From: Rivibacter sp049446155 | GTDB taxonomy: Bacteria > Pseudomonadota > Gammaproteobacteria > Burkholderiales > Burkholderiaceae_C | NCBI RefSeq assembly: GCF_049446155.1 | Contig: NZ_JBMSEE010000010.1 | Location: 62,001 to 126,000, forward strand | Direction of reading: 5' to 3' | Length of the DNA stretch: 64,000 nt | Part shown: one piece after another, positions 44,944-54,744 of the stretch | Numbering within the stretch: the stretch's first letter is position 1 | Layout: each line of letters opens with the position of its first letter | The notes under the pieces: generated by a model | Database searches by the model: none | What the model was told of the DNA's origin: nothing | The model's input: only the letters and a program-made list of their open reading frames with translations | Program-made: the position numbers and the translations under genes

Positions 44944-45762
44944 ATGACCTCCACCGCCCGCCCCGTCCGCTCGCAATACGAAGACTTCATGCGCCACGTG
45001 CGGGATCACGGCACGCCCAAGACCGACCGCACCGGCACCGGCACGACCAGCGTGTTCGGCCACCAGATGCGCTTCGACCTGTCCGAAGGCTTCCCCCTCG
45101 TGACGACGAAGAAGGTGCACCTGAAGTCCATCATCCTCGAGCTGCTGTGGTTCCTGCGCGGCGACTCGAACGTGCGCTGGCTGCAGGAGCGCGGCGTGAC
45201 GATCTGGGACGAGTGGGCCCGCGACGACGGCGAACTCGGACCGGTCTACGGCGTGCAGTGGCGCAGCTGGCCGACGCCCGACGGCGGCCATATCGACCAG
45301 ATCGCCGAGGTGGTCAAGCAGCTCAAGACCAATCCCGATTCGCGCCGCATCATCGTCAGCGCCTGGAACGTGGCCGATCTGCCCAAGATGGCGCTGATGC
45401 CCTGCCATGCGTTCTTCCAGTTCTATGTCGCCGACGGGAAGCTGAGCTGCCAGCTTTACCAGCGCAGCGCCGACATCTTCCTGGGCGTGCCGTTCAACAT
45501 CGCGAGCTATGCGCTGCTGACCCACATGCTGGCGCAGCAGTGCGATCTCGAGGTCGGCGATTTCGTCTGGACCGGCGGCGACTGCCACATCTACAGCAAC
45601 CACCGCGAGCAGGTCGACCTGCAGCTCTCGCGCACGCCCTACCCCTACCCGGTGCTGAACATCAAGCGCCGCCCGCCGTCGATCTTCGACTACGCCTACG
45701 AGGACTTCGAGGTGCTGGACTACCAGCACCATGCGGCGATCAAGGCGCCGGTGGCCGTCTGA
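44944..45762 (+). CDS. thyA: Thymidylate synthase
   Basis: This 272-residue enzyme makes dTMP from dUMP using methylene-tetrahydrofolate. The catalytic Cys is in MALMPCHAFFQFYV and the phosphate-binding Arg pair in DSRRIIVSAWN. The dUMP-binding motifs QRSADIFLGVPFNIASYALL and GGDCHIYSNH are intact. The length is normal. It is 17 bp ahead of folA, the classic thyA-folA pair, which couples dTMP synthesis to regeneration of the dihydrofolate it produces. Confidence 0.98.
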   Translation: MTSTARPVRSQYEDFMRHVRDHGTPKTDRTGTGTTSVFGHQMRFDLSEGFPLVTTKKVHLKSIILELLWFLRGDSNVRWLQERGVTIWDEWARDDGELGPVYGVQWRSWPTPDGGHIDQIAEVVKQLKTNPDSRRIIVSAWNVADLPKMALMPCHAFFQFYVADGKLSCQLYQRSADIFLGVPFNIASYALLTHMLAQQCDLEVGDFVWTGGDCHIYSNHREQVDLQLSRTPYPYPVLNIKRRPPSIFDYAYEDFEVLDYQHHAAIKAPVAV

Positions 45763-45779
45763 GTCGAGGCTGTGACGCG

Positions 45780-46283
45780 ATGAGCGAACTGATCGTGATC
45801 GCCGCGGTGGCCCGCGACGGCGCCATCGGCCGCGGCGGCGTGATGCCGTGGCACCTGCCGGCCGACCTGAAGCACTTTCGCGCCGTGACGCAAGGCCATC
45901 CGGTCGTGATGGGCCGCAAGACCTGGGACTCGTTGCCGCCGCGATTCCGGCCGCTGCCGGGCCGGCGCAACATCGTCGTCACGCGCAATGCGAGCTGGTC
46001 CGAGCCCGGCGCCGAGGCCGCGCCGTCGCTGGACGCGGCCCTGGCCCGGCTCGATGGCGAACCCAAGGTCTTCGTCATCGGAGGGGCCGAGCTGTATGCG
46101 CAGGCGCTGCAGCGAGCCGACGCGCTCGAGCTCACCGAAATCGACGCCACGGTGCCCGATGCCGACACCTTCTTCCCCGCCTGGGACCGCGAGACCTTCG
46201 TCGAAGTCGCCCGCCAGGCCGAGACCGGCGAAGCCAGCGACGCACGCTGGCCGCTGGCCTGGGTCACCTACCGGCGCCGCTGA
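45780..46283 (+). CDS. folA: Dihydrofolate reductase
   Basis: This 167-residue enzyme reduces dihydrofolate to tetrahydrofolate with NADPH and is the trimethoprim target. Key blocks: IAAVARDGAIGRGGVMPWHLPADLKHF, with the substrate-binding Asp in LPADLKHF, VVMGRKTWDSLP, GRRNIVVTRN and KVFVIGGAELYAQAL. Start ATG at 45780. It shares an operon with thyA and its 3' end overlaps the convergent unknown gene by 16 bp. Confidence 0.97.
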   Translation: MSELIVIAAVARDGAIGRGGVMPWHLPADLKHFRAVTQGHPVVMGRKTWDSLPPRFRPLPGRRNIVVTRNASWSEPGAEAAPSLDAALARLDGEPKVFVIGGAELYAQALQRADALELTEIDATVPDADTFFPAWDRETFVEVARQAETGEASDARWPLAWVTYRRR

Positions 46284-47770
46284 TCACTTGCCTGCTGCTG
46301 CGGCGCGCCGCCGGCGGGCGTGGTCTTGGGGGCCGTCTTGGGCGAGCTCTCCGGGAAGTACTTGTCGAGCAGCAGCTGCGCCACGTTCGGCGCGGTGATG
46401 CGCCGGATCTGGAAGCCGATCGGCACGCCGACGGCACTGTCCTTGGCCTTGATGTCCTCGATGTAGTTCTCGAACGCGATCATCATCGAGTTCAGGTCCA
46501 GCGCCTTGTTGGACGCCTGGTCGAGCTTGCCCAGGCTGTGGATCATGCTGTCGGCCATCTGACCCTGCATGCTGAGCAGCTGACTGCCCACGCGGGCGCG
46601 CAGCGACCCGGTCTGCACGGTCTCGCGGTGGTTGGCCGTCGCGTTGTTGAGGCTGTTGAGCTGCTGCGCGGTGCGCTTGCCCTCCGACTGCAGCACCTTG
46701 TCGACACCGCCCGCGAGCGCCTTGGACGTGAACGACGGCACCGCGCCCATCGCAATCACGTTCACGTGCGACGACACGCGGCGCATTCCCAGCACGCTGC
46801 GGATCTCCTGGTTGACGACGCTGTCCATGCCGAACTTGCCGGCAATATCGCTGAGCCAGGCGCCCAGGCGGACCTTGTCTTCCATGCCCGCGATGTCGTC
46901 GACGCTGCGGCTGCTTTCGAGGTCCTCGAAGTCGACCGTGTGCACCATGCCGACGAAACTCGAGCCGTAGTTGACGCCGCTCAGCAGCGGGATGCTGTGC
47001 GCGTCGGCGCCGGGCCGGGCGCTCACTGCGAGCTTGCCGAGCGCCTCGATGTCGTCGGGATCGATCCGCTCGGCCTCGCCATAGAGATGGTTCCACGTCG
47101 TCAGCGCGCGGTCGGGGTCCAGCACCATCGGCACCAGCATCGCCACGTTGCGGTGCGTGCAGGTGGCCGTGATCACCAGCGTGCCGGTCAGGTTGTGGCT
47201 CTTGCGCTGCTGGCTGATCTGCGCGCTGGCGGCCTTGGCCAGCTCGCGCGACCTGGAGCCCAGCGGCGCGGTCATCTCGCGGATGGCCTCTTCGATCTCG
47301 GACACCGTCGTTTCGGCCGACTCGCTGGTGTCGCCATAGCGGAAGTACTGCAGGTCCAGGCGCATCGAGTCCGAGGCCAGCGGCTTGCGCAGGATCTCGG
47401 TGGCGCTGAAGTCCACGGGCGTTTCCAGCGTGTCGTCGACATCCACCACGGCGAGCTTCTCGCGGCTGGCCTGGATCGCGTTGTCGTTGGCGATGCGCGT
47501 GGTCATGTAGTCGCGCGCCGACTTGGCGATCTCGTCGTTGAGACCGGCGATGCGCTCGGTGAGCTCAGCGATGTCGACCTCCAGGCTGATGAGCTCGTTG
47601 ACCGTGTTCTGCAGGCCGCGGCGCATCGCGATCAGGGAATTCATCTTGTCGAGCGCGGCGTCGGTCTTGGCCTGCGCCGCGCCGATCTCGCCCATCAGCG
47701 AGAGGATGCTGGCATCGACGACGCGTCCCAGCGTCAACGACGGATGCTCGAAGGGAATGAAGGTGGCCAT
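46268..47770 (-). CDS. Unrecognised 500-residue protein with coiled-coil N-terminus
   Basis: I do not recognise a named family. Residues 1-30 (MATFIPFEHPSLTLGRVVDA start) are followed by a heptad-like helical region to about residue 115. A mixed domain follows with TGTLVITATCTHRNVAML and LSGVNYGSSFVGMVHTVDF. A segment SSHVNVIAMGAVPSF lies near residue 335, then another helical stretch and a conserved-looking end PIGFQIRRITAPNVAQLLLDKYFP-like block before a disordered Pro/Gln tail. No signal peptide or transmembrane helix is evident. Codon use looks like its neighbours. I have a vague recollection of similar long proteins in fungi, unverified. It follows another unknown gene on the same strand and both have the same 23-bp upstream element. 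Confidence 0.75.
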   Translation of the reverse strand: MATFIPFEHPSLTLGRVVDASILSLMGEIGAAQAKTDAALDKMNSLIAMRRGLQNTVNELISLEVDIAELTERIAGLNDEIAKSARDYMTTRIANDNAIQASREKLAVVDVDDTLETPVDFSATEILRKPLASDSMRLDLQYFRYGDTSESAETTVSEIEEAIREMTAPLGSRSRELAKAASAQISQQRKSHNLTGTLVITATCTHRNVAMLVPMVLDPDRALTTWNHLYGEAERIDPDDIEALGKLAVSARPGADAHSIPLLSGVNYGSSFVGMVHTVDFEDLESSRSVDDIAGMEDKVRLGAWLSDIAGKFGMDSVVNQEIRSVLGMRRVSSHVNVIAMGAVPSFTSKALAGGVDKVLQSEGKRTAQQLNSLNNATANHRETVQTGSLRARVGSQLLSMQGQMADSMIHSLGKLDQASNKALDLNSMMIAFENYIEDIKAKDSAVGVPIGFQIRRITAPNVAQLLLDKYFPESSPKTAPKTTPAGGAPQQQASDQRRR

Positions 47771-47818
47771 GGCGATGGGAGGTTCGGCTCAGTGTGTCTC
47801 TCGCACACCGCGCCGCCG

Positions 47819-47841
47819 GTGACGGATTCGTGATCAATTCG
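47819..47841. repeat. 23-bp element, copy 1, upstream of the 500-residue protein gene
   Basis: This 23-bp element (GTGACGGATTCGTGATCAAT then TCG, plus strand) matches the element at 48792-48814 at 20 of 23 positions. It lies 49 bp upstream of the 500-residue protein gene and overlaps the stop codon of the preceding gene. Conserved parts are GTGAC and GTGATCAATTCG. It is probably a shared regulatory site. Confidence 0.55.
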
Positions 47842-48634
47842 AAGCGTCGCTCGCCGCTCGCAGCAGGCCGTGCTCGATCGCAGCGCGCAGCCCGGCGCAG
47901 GCCCGCTGGCGCACGCACGGCTCCAGGCGCTGCAGCTCCCCGCTGGCCAGGCGCGCCGCAAGGTGTTCGCAGGCCTGCCCGACGCCGGGCGTCGCCGCAC
48001 CGATCGCCCGGATCGTCAGTCCAACGCCCAATGCCCCGAGCGCGGCGGCGGCCGCACGCGGCGAGCGCGCCCGCCCGTGCAGGCAGGCCTTGATCAGGCA
48101 GGCGAAGGCGCGACGCAAGGCCGCGCCCTGGGCGGGCGCGTAACCCGACGCGGCAATCCCGGCGACCGCGTCGGCGAAGTGCCGCACGAGATCGAACTCG
48201 CCATCGTCGACCGCGTCGAAGTGCTCGATGCAATGCGGCAGCAGGCTGCCGAACAGCCACGCATCGACGGCATCGCAGGCCGCGCGCTGGCTCGCCAGGC
48301 GCGGCGCGAGTTGCGCCAGCAGCGGCGCTGCCGTGACGAATCGGCCCAGGCGCCGGCACACGCGCCGGCTGGTCAGCGGCCGGCCCTGCGCAACCAGCAG
48401 CGTCCAGCCGGCGGCATCGCGCGAGAGATCGCGCAGCCAGGCGGCGAGCGGCTCGTCCAGCCCATCGGACACGCGCGCGGCCCGCTCGACGGCGCCGCAG
48501 CGGCGCCGCGCCTGGGCGCGCGGCTTGCGCTGCCACGGCGAGGCATCGCGCGGCGGGCGCGCATGTCCGGCGGTGCCGCCGCGTCGCACGCGAACGCGGG
48601 CCGATGTGCGCTTGCCGCCCGCGCTCTCGTTCAT
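47834..48634 (-). CDS. Unrecognised 266-residue protein, basic N-terminus
   Basis: I recognise no family. The first 55 residues are strongly basic and Gly/Ser-rich (KRTSARVRVRRGGTAGHARP and on) and look disordered. The rest (from VSDGLDEPLAAWLRDL) is alpha-helical and Ala/Leu-rich, with eight Cys residues scattered through it. No membrane segment or signal is seen. The start MNESAGGKR at 48634 has GAGGG eight bases upstream. It is 63 bp upstream of the 500-residue unknown gene on the same strand and carries its own copy of the 23-bp element about 158 bp upstream. Function unknown. A helical adaptor or partner of the next protein is possible. Confidence 0.65.
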   Translation of the reverse strand: MNESAGGKRTSARVRVRRGGTAGHARPPRDASPWQRKPRAQARRRCGAVERAARVSDGLDEPLAAWLRDLSRDAAGWTLLVAQGRPLTSRRVCRRLGRFVTAAPLLAQLAPRLASQRAACDAVDAWLFGSLLPHCIEHFDAVDDGEFDLVRHFADAVAGIAASGYAPAQGAALRRAFACLIKACLHGRARSPRAAAAALGALGVGLTIRAIGAATPGVGQACEHLAARLASGELQRLEPCVRQRACAGLRAAIEHGLLRAASDASN

Positions 48635-48791
48635 CGGCAGTCCCTCGGCGACGCCGCACCCCGGTACGTTTGGCGCGGCTCGATGGTCACCGCCGCGGCA
48701 GCCCGGGAGCAGGCAAGGGGCATGGCGAGCATGTCGGTCGTCGTGATGGCGATGGCGAGCCGCCAGTGTGGCCGGCCACCGCCCACGCCCC

Positions 48792-48814
48792 GTGACCGAT
48801 CGGTGATCAATTCG
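48792..48814. repeat. 23-bp element, copy 2, between unknown gene and xthA
   Basis: This 23-bp element (GTGACCGATCGGTGATCAAT then TCG) holds the palindrome ACCGATCGGT and lies in the 244-bp divergent gap. It is 64 bp upstream of xthA and 157 bp upstream of the 266-residue gene. It matches the copy at 47819-47841 at 20 of 23 positions. The rest of this gap shows a possible xthA -10 box (TAGACT, 48841-48846) and nothing else I can name. Confidence 0.55.
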
Positions 48815-48878
48815 CGACCGGCTCGCGCGTGCCCGCGCGCTAGACTGCCGCGCCGCCGATGCAGGAAGGATCCACCCC

Positions 48879-49649
48879 GTGAAGCTCGCCACCTGGAACG
48901 TGAACTCGCTGGCCGTGCGCCTGCCCCAGTTGCTCGACTGGATGGCCTTGCATCAGCCGGACGTCATGGTGCTGCAGGAAACCAAGCTCACCGACGACAA
49001 GTTCCCCGCGGCCGAGCTGGCTGCCGCCGGGTACCAGTCGCAATGCCACGGCCAGCGCACCTACAACGGCGTGGCCCTGCTCAGCCGCGTGGGCGCGACC
49101 GATCTGCAGCGCAACATTCCCGAGTTCGGCGACGAGCAGGCGCGCGTGATCGCCGGCACCGTGGGCGGACTGCGCGTGATCGGCGCGTACTTCCCCAACG
49201 GCCAGGCGCCGGGCACGGAGAAGTTCGAGTACAAGATGCAGTGGCTGCGCGCGCTGCGTGACTGGCTCGAGGCCGAGATGGCGCGCCACCCTCGCCTCGT
49301 GCTGATGGGCGATTTCAACATCGCGCCGGAAGACCGCGATGTCTTCGACCCGGTGCTGTGGGCCGGTCAGATCCACTGCACGCCCGAGGAGCGCGCGCAT
49401 TTCCAGCGCCTGATCGGGCTGGGCATGCACGACGCGTTTCGCCTGTTCGAGCAGCCGCCCAAGAGCTGGAGCTGGTGGGACTACCGCAACCTCGCGTTCC
49501 GCAAGAACCAGGGACTGCGCATCGACCACATCCTCGTGAGCGACGCGCTCAAGGCCAGCGTCAAGGCCTGCAGCATCGACAAGCTGCCACGCAAGAACGA
49601 GCGGCCGAGCGATCACGCGCCGGTACTCGCGGAGATCGATCTGGGCTGA
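48879..49649 (+). CDS. xthA: Exodeoxyribonuclease III
   Basis: This 256-residue AP endonuclease and 3'-exonuclease acts in base excision repair. The N-terminal metal ligand is Asn in ATWNVNSLAVRLPQLL and the Glu is in VLQETKL. The catalytic Asp/Asn are in LMGDFNIAPEDRDV and the C-terminal Asp-His in RPSDHAPVLAEI. The start is a GTG at 48879, with GAAGGA eight bases upstream. It is convergent with ntrC, with a 39-bp gap. The length is normal for the XthA/ExoA group. Confidence 0.95.
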   Translation: MKLATWNVNSLAVRLPQLLDWMALHQPDVMVLQETKLTDDKFPAAELAAAGYQSQCHGQRTYNGVALLSRVGATDLQRNIPEFGDEQARVIAGTVGGLRVIGAYFPNGQAPGTEKFEYKMQWLRALRDWLEAEMARHPRLVLMGDFNIAPEDRDVFDPVLWAGQIHCTPEERAHFQRLIGLGMHDAFRLFEQPPKSWSWWDYRNLAFRKNQGLRIDHILVSDALKASVKACSIDKLPRKNERPSDHAPVLAEIDLG

Positions 49650-49688
49650 GCTGGCGGCGCGGCACGGTGGCCGGCCGCTGCGGGTCGC

Positions 49689-51191
<1,503 letters not shown>

Positions 51192-51255
51192 GCGCTCGTG
51201 CGTTCTCGTTCTTGGCTGAGGTGGGCGACTCCGTTGCCAAGGCCCATCGTGCGGA

Positions 51256-52389
51256 TCAGGGCAGCGGGATCGTGATGCGGAACAACGTTCGGCCCGGTTC
51301 GCTCTCGCAGTCGATCGTCCCCTGGTGCTGGGAGATGAAGGTCTGCGCCAGCGTGAGCCCGAGCCCCGAGCCGCCGTCCCGACCCGATACCAGCGGGTAG
51401 AAGATGCGGTCCCGGATCTCGGGCGGCACGCCCGGTCCGTTGTCCTCGATATGCAATTCCAGTGCCAAACGATAGCGCTGCTTGCCGATGGTGACCTGCC
51501 GCGCGATGCGCGTGCGTATCCAGATGCGTGCGTCGCCGGCGGCGATGCGCTCGGCCAGCGCCTGCGCGGCGTTGTGCGTGATGTTGAGCACCGCCTGGAT
51601 CAGCTGCTCGCGGTCGCCGCGGAAGTCGGGAATCGAGATGTCGTAGTCGCGCTCGATGCGCAGGCCGCGCGGGAACTCCGCCATCACCACCGAGCGCACG
51701 CGTTCGCAGACCTCGTGGATGTTCATGTCGGCCACCACGTGCGGCCGGCGGTGCGGCGCGAGCAGGCGATCGACCAGCGCCTGCAGGCGGTCGGCCTCGT
51801 GGATGATGACCTGCGTGTACTCGGTCAGCTCGCGCTTGGACTCGATCTCCATCTGCAGCAGCTGCGCCGCGCCGCGGATGCCGCCCAGCGGGTTCTTGAT
51901 CTCGTGCGCGAGGTTGCGGATCAGCTCCTTGTTCGCCTGCACCTGGTCGGCCGTCCGCTCCTCGCGGTCCTGGCGCGCCTGCTGCTCGATCTCGATCAGC
52001 TCGATCAGCACCGCGGCATCGGCGGTGCCCGGCGCCTCGATCTGGTTGACGATCACGTGCACGCGCAGCGGCTCGGCCGCGGTGGCCGGGCGGCGCAGCT
52101 GGGCATCGAGCCGGCTGGTCGAGAACTCGTTGCGCGCGACCGCCGCCACGGTGTCTTGCAGCAGCTCGACCTCGACGAACCAGTCGAACCACGGCCGGCG
52201 CAGCACGCTGCGGCGCGACTGGCCGAGCACGTTCTCGAAGGCGGTGTTGGCGAACAGGCAGCGGCCGTCGGGCCGCACGATCGCGACCATGGTCGCCAGC
52301 AGGTCAAAGCCCTCGGCGCCCGCCGCGATCACGTCGGCCCCGGCCGGCGCGACCTGGCGCGGGCCGCCGGCGCGCGGATCAGCCTCCAC
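51256..52389 (-). CDS. ntrB: Nitrogen regulation sensor kinase NtrB
   Basis: This 377-residue cytosolic histidine kinase/phosphatase controls NtrC according to PII signalling. A PAS domain spans about residues 22-130 (IVRPDGRCLFANTAFENVLG). The phosphoacceptor His162 is in RNLAHEIKNPLGGIRGAAQLL. The ATP-binding region has NITHNAAQAL, EDNGPGVPPEIRDRIF and GGSGLGLTLAQ. There are no transmembrane helices, as expected. The start is a GTG at 52389, overlapping the end of the DUF4124 gene by 11 bp. A later GTG is possible. It lies 64 bp ahead of ntrC. Confidence 0.95.
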   Translation of the reverse strand: MEADPRAGGPRQVAPAGADVIAAGAEGFDLLATMVAIVRPDGRCLFANTAFENVLGQSRRSVLRRPWFDWFVEVELLQDTVAAVARNEFSTSRLDAQLRRPATAAEPLRVHVIVNQIEAPGTADAAVLIELIEIEQQARQDREERTADQVQANKELIRNLAHEIKNPLGGIRGAAQLLQMEIESKRELTEYTQVIIHEADRLQALVDRLLAPHRRPHVVADMNIHEVCERVRSVVMAEFPRGLRIERDYDISIPDFRGDREQLIQAVLNITHNAAQALAERIAAGDARIWIRTRIARQVTIGKQRYRLALELHIEDNGPGVPPEIRDRIFYPLVSGRDGGSGLGLTLAQTFISQHQGTIDCESEPGRTLFRITIPLP

Positions 52390-52909
52390 CGCCGGGCAGC
52401 TTGCCGATCTCGCGCCGCAGCGCGGCGATGTCGGCCTGCGAGCGCTCGATGCTGGCCTTCAGGTCGGCCACGCGGTCGAGGTACTTCTGGTAGTTGCGCT
52501 CGTCGCCGCGGCGCTCCGGCTCGCCGTTGTTGTATTCCTTCTGCAGCGAGGCAAGGCGCTCTTCCTCGCGCCGTAGCTCGTCTTCGAGGATGCGGCGCTT
52601 GTCGGCGTCGCGCGCGCGCTGGTCGGCGGGATCGACCTTGGCGCCCTCGCCGCCCGAACGCGCCGCCGCGCCTGATTCGCTGCGGCGCGGCACGGTCGAC
52701 TGGATCACCGTGACCGGGGCGCCCTCGAGGGTCTTGCAGCCCTTGGCGGCGGCTTCCTTGGCCGTCAGGCCGTCGGTGTAGACGTTGCCCGGGCAGCGAT
52801 AGACCGTGCGCTCCTGGGCCAGCGCCGGCGCGCAGGCCAGCACGGCCGCCGCGGCGAGGAGGCCGCTGGCGCATCGCCTCGTGGCGGTCCATCGGTCCGG
52901 CGTACGCAT
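52379..52909 (-). CDS. DUF4124-type periplasmic protein
   Basis: This 176-residue exported protein has a signal peptide ending near ACAPALAQ. A short DUF4124-like domain (RTVYRCPGNVYTDGLTAKEA) follows, with two Cys that could form a disulfide. A long charged coiled coil fills about residues 100-170 (RILEDELRREEERLASLQKE). The start at 52909 was chosen because GGAG lies seven bases upstream. An ATG 12 bases earlier has no site. This gene is a regular member of the glnA-ntrBC cluster in betaproteobacteria, but its role is not known. Overlap with ntrB suggests coupling. Confidence 0.85.
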   Translation of the reverse strand: MRTPDRWTATRRCASGLLAAAAVLACAPALAQERTVYRCPGNVYTDGLTAKEAAAKGCKTLEGAPVTVIQSTVPRRSESGAAARSGGEGAKVDPADQRARDADKRRILEDELRREEERLASLQKEYNNGEPERRGDERNYQKYLDRVADLKASIERSQADIAALRREIGKLPGGGG

Positions 52910-52991
52910 CGCAATCTCCATCTCGTTGGCGTGATCGTCGGAGGATACCGCCCCAACGCGGCGCGGGCGGTGCGGGTGCACGGCCGCAAAG

Positions 52992-53019
52992 AAAAAGGGA
53001 CGGCGCGCGGCCGTCCCTT
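52992..53019 (-). terminator. Intrinsic terminator downstream of glnA
   Basis: On the minus strand AAGGGACGG, a 7-base loop and CCGTCCCTT are followed by TTTTTC. It starts about 43 bp past the glnA stop codon and separates glnA from DUF4124-ntrB-ntrC, so the regulatory genes are expressed by read-through or their own promoter. Confidence 0.88.
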
Positions 53020-53062
53020 CGTGTCGGAAAACACAGCCGCGGCGCGGCTGCGTTCGCACGGA

Positions 53063-54478
53063 TCACAGGCTGTAGTACATGTCGAACTCGACCGGGTGCG
53101 TGGTCATGCGGAAGCGCTGGACTTCCTGCATCTTGAGCTCGATGTAGGCATCGATCAGGCCGTCGGTGAACACGCCGCCCTTGGTCAGGAAGGCACGGTC
53201 CTTGTCCAGATACTCGAGCGCCTGGTCCAGGCTGTGGCAGACGGTCGGGATCTTCGCGTCTTCTTCCGGCGGCAGGTGATACAGATCCTTCGTGGCGGCT
53301 TCGCCCGGATGGATCTTGTTCTCGACGCCATCGAGGCCGGCCATCAGCAGCGCGGCGAACGCGAAGTACGGGTTGGCCTGGGGATCCGGGAAGCGCGCCT
53401 CGATGCGACGGCCCTTCGGGTTGGCCACGTACGGGATGCGGATCGACGCCGAGCGGTTGCGCGACGAGTAAGCCAGCTTCACCGGCGCCTCGAAGCCCGG
53501 CACCAGGCGCTTGTAGCTGTTGGTGCCCGGGTTGGTGATCGCGTTGAGCGCGCGGGCGTGCTTGATGATGCCGCCGATGTAGTACAGCGCGAACTCGCTC
53601 AGGCCCGCGTAGCCGTCGCCGGCGAACAGGTTCTTGCCGTCCTTCCAGACCGACTGGTGCACGTGCATGCCCGAGCCGTTGTCGCCGACGACGGGCTTGG
53701 GCATGAAGGTCGCGGTCTTGCCGTAGGCGTGCGCGACGTTCTGGATCACGTACTTCTGCAGCTGCAGCCAGTCGGCGCGCTCGACGAGCGTGCTGAACTT
53801 GGTGCCGATCTCCATCTGGCCGGCGTTGGCCACTTCATGGTGATGCACTTCGACCGGGATGCCCAGCGACTCGAGGATCAGGCACATCTCCGAGCGCATG
53901 TCCTGCATGCTGTCGATCGGCGGCGTCGGGAAGTAGCCGCCCTTGACGGTGGGACGGTAGCCCGAGTTGCCGTGCTCGTACTCCTTGCCGGTGTTCCAGG
54001 CCGCTTCTTCCGACTCGATCTTCGAGAACGAGCCCGACATGTCGACGTTCCAGCGCACGCTGTCGAACACGAAGAACTCGGGCTCGGGGCCGAAGTAGGC
54101 GGCGTCGCCCAGACCGGAGGACTTCATGTAGGCCTCGGCGCGCTTGGCCAGCGAGCGCGGGTCGCGCTCGTAGGGCTTGCCGTCGCCCGGCTCGAGCACG
54201 TCGCAGGTCAGGATCAGCGTCGGCTCTTCGAAGAACGGGTCGATGTTGGCCGTGTTCGGGTCCGGCATCAGCAGCATGTCGGAGGCTTCGATGCCCTTCC
54301 AGCCGGCGATCGAGGAGCCGTCGAAGGCGTGGCCCGACGTGAACTTGTCTTCTTCGAAGGCGGACACCGGCACGGTCACGTGCTGTTCCTTGCCGCGGGT
54401 GTCGGTGAAGCGGAAGTCGACGAACTTGACTTCGTTGTCCTTCACCATGTTCATCACGTCGGCGACGGTCTTGGACAT
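53063..54478 (-). CDS. glnA: Glutamine synthetase type I
   Basis: This 471-residue dodecameric enzyme assimilates ammonia into glutamine. Active-site blocks include DGSSIAGWKGIEASDMLL, GPEPEFFVFDSVRW, VANAGQMEIGTKF, NGSGMHVHQSVW and NPGTNSYKRLVPG. The Tyr of DLYHLPPEE near residue 397 is the adenylylation site used by GlnE, so post-translational control is expected. RBS GGAGAA precedes the ATG at 54478. Transcription is probably from a sigma-54 promoter at 54589-54604, activated by NtrC from two sites further upstream. Confidence 0.98.
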   Translation of the reverse strand: MSKTVADVMNMVKDNEVKFVDFRFTDTRGKEQHVTVPVSAFEEDKFTSGHAFDGSSIAGWKGIEASDMLLMPDPNTANIDPFFEEPTLILTCDVLEPGDGKPYERDPRSLAKRAEAYMKSSGLGDAAYFGPEPEFFVFDSVRWNVDMSGSFSKIESEEAAWNTGKEYEHGNSGYRPTVKGGYFPTPPIDSMQDMRSEMCLILESLGIPVEVHHHEVANAGQMEIGTKFSTLVERADWLQLQKYVIQNVAHAYGKTATFMPKPVVGDNGSGMHVHQSVWKDGKNLFAGDGYAGLSEFALYYIGGIIKHARALNAITNPGTNSYKRLVPGFEAPVKLAYSSRNRSASIRIPYVANPKGRRIEARFPDPQANPYFAFAALLMAGLDGVENKIHPGEAATKDLYHLPPEEDAKIPTVCHSLDQALEYLDKDRAFLTKGGVFTDGLIDAYIELKMQEVQRFRMTTHPVEFDMYYSL

Positions 54479-54588
54479 TCAGGTTCTCCTGCGAGGGCGC
54501 TGGTCGTGGAGTTGGTTGGGAGGGTCGGCAAAGACGTCAAAGCCTTCGATTCCCCAGAGAGAGGCCCCAAAAAGGCACGCGGCAATTT

Positions 54589-54604
54589 AGCAGAATCCAT
54601 GCCC
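54589..54604 (-). promoter_or_regulatory. Sigma-54 promoter for glnA
   Basis: The minus strand reads GGGCATGGATTCTGCT, with GG and GC separated by exactly ten bases as in the -24/-12 consensus (TGGCACG-N4-TTGCT), three mismatches. It lies 111 bp upstream of the glnA ATG. Confidence 0.7.
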
Positions 54605-54694
54605 AGATTCGGGGCTGTCGAGGCTGGCACAGCCCGCTAAAGCGGCCTCGAACCGCCACGAACGGCCGCTTCGGCCAGCACAGGCGGACGGGAC

Positions 54695-54732
54695 GCGCCA
54701 GTTCGGTGCGCCGATCGCACGTCGTTGGTGCC
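54695..54732. promoter_or_regulatory. Two tandem NtrC-binding sites upstream of glnA
   Basis: GCAC-N7-GTGC at 54717-54731 matches the NtrC consensus core, and GCGC-N7-GTGC at 54695-54709 matches it with one mismatch. Their centres are 22 bp apart, two helical turns, on one face of DNA. They lie about 90-130 bp upstream of the sigma-54 promoter, the usual enhancer distance. Confidence 0.65.
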
Positions 54733-54744
54733 CGCGGCCTCGCG

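Noticed and set aside
54625..54638. Plus-strand TGGCAC...GCT as a sigma-54 promoter
   Set aside because: The GG-to-GC spacing is eight bases and not ten, and no plus-strand gene follows. The minus-strand site at 54589-54604 fits better.
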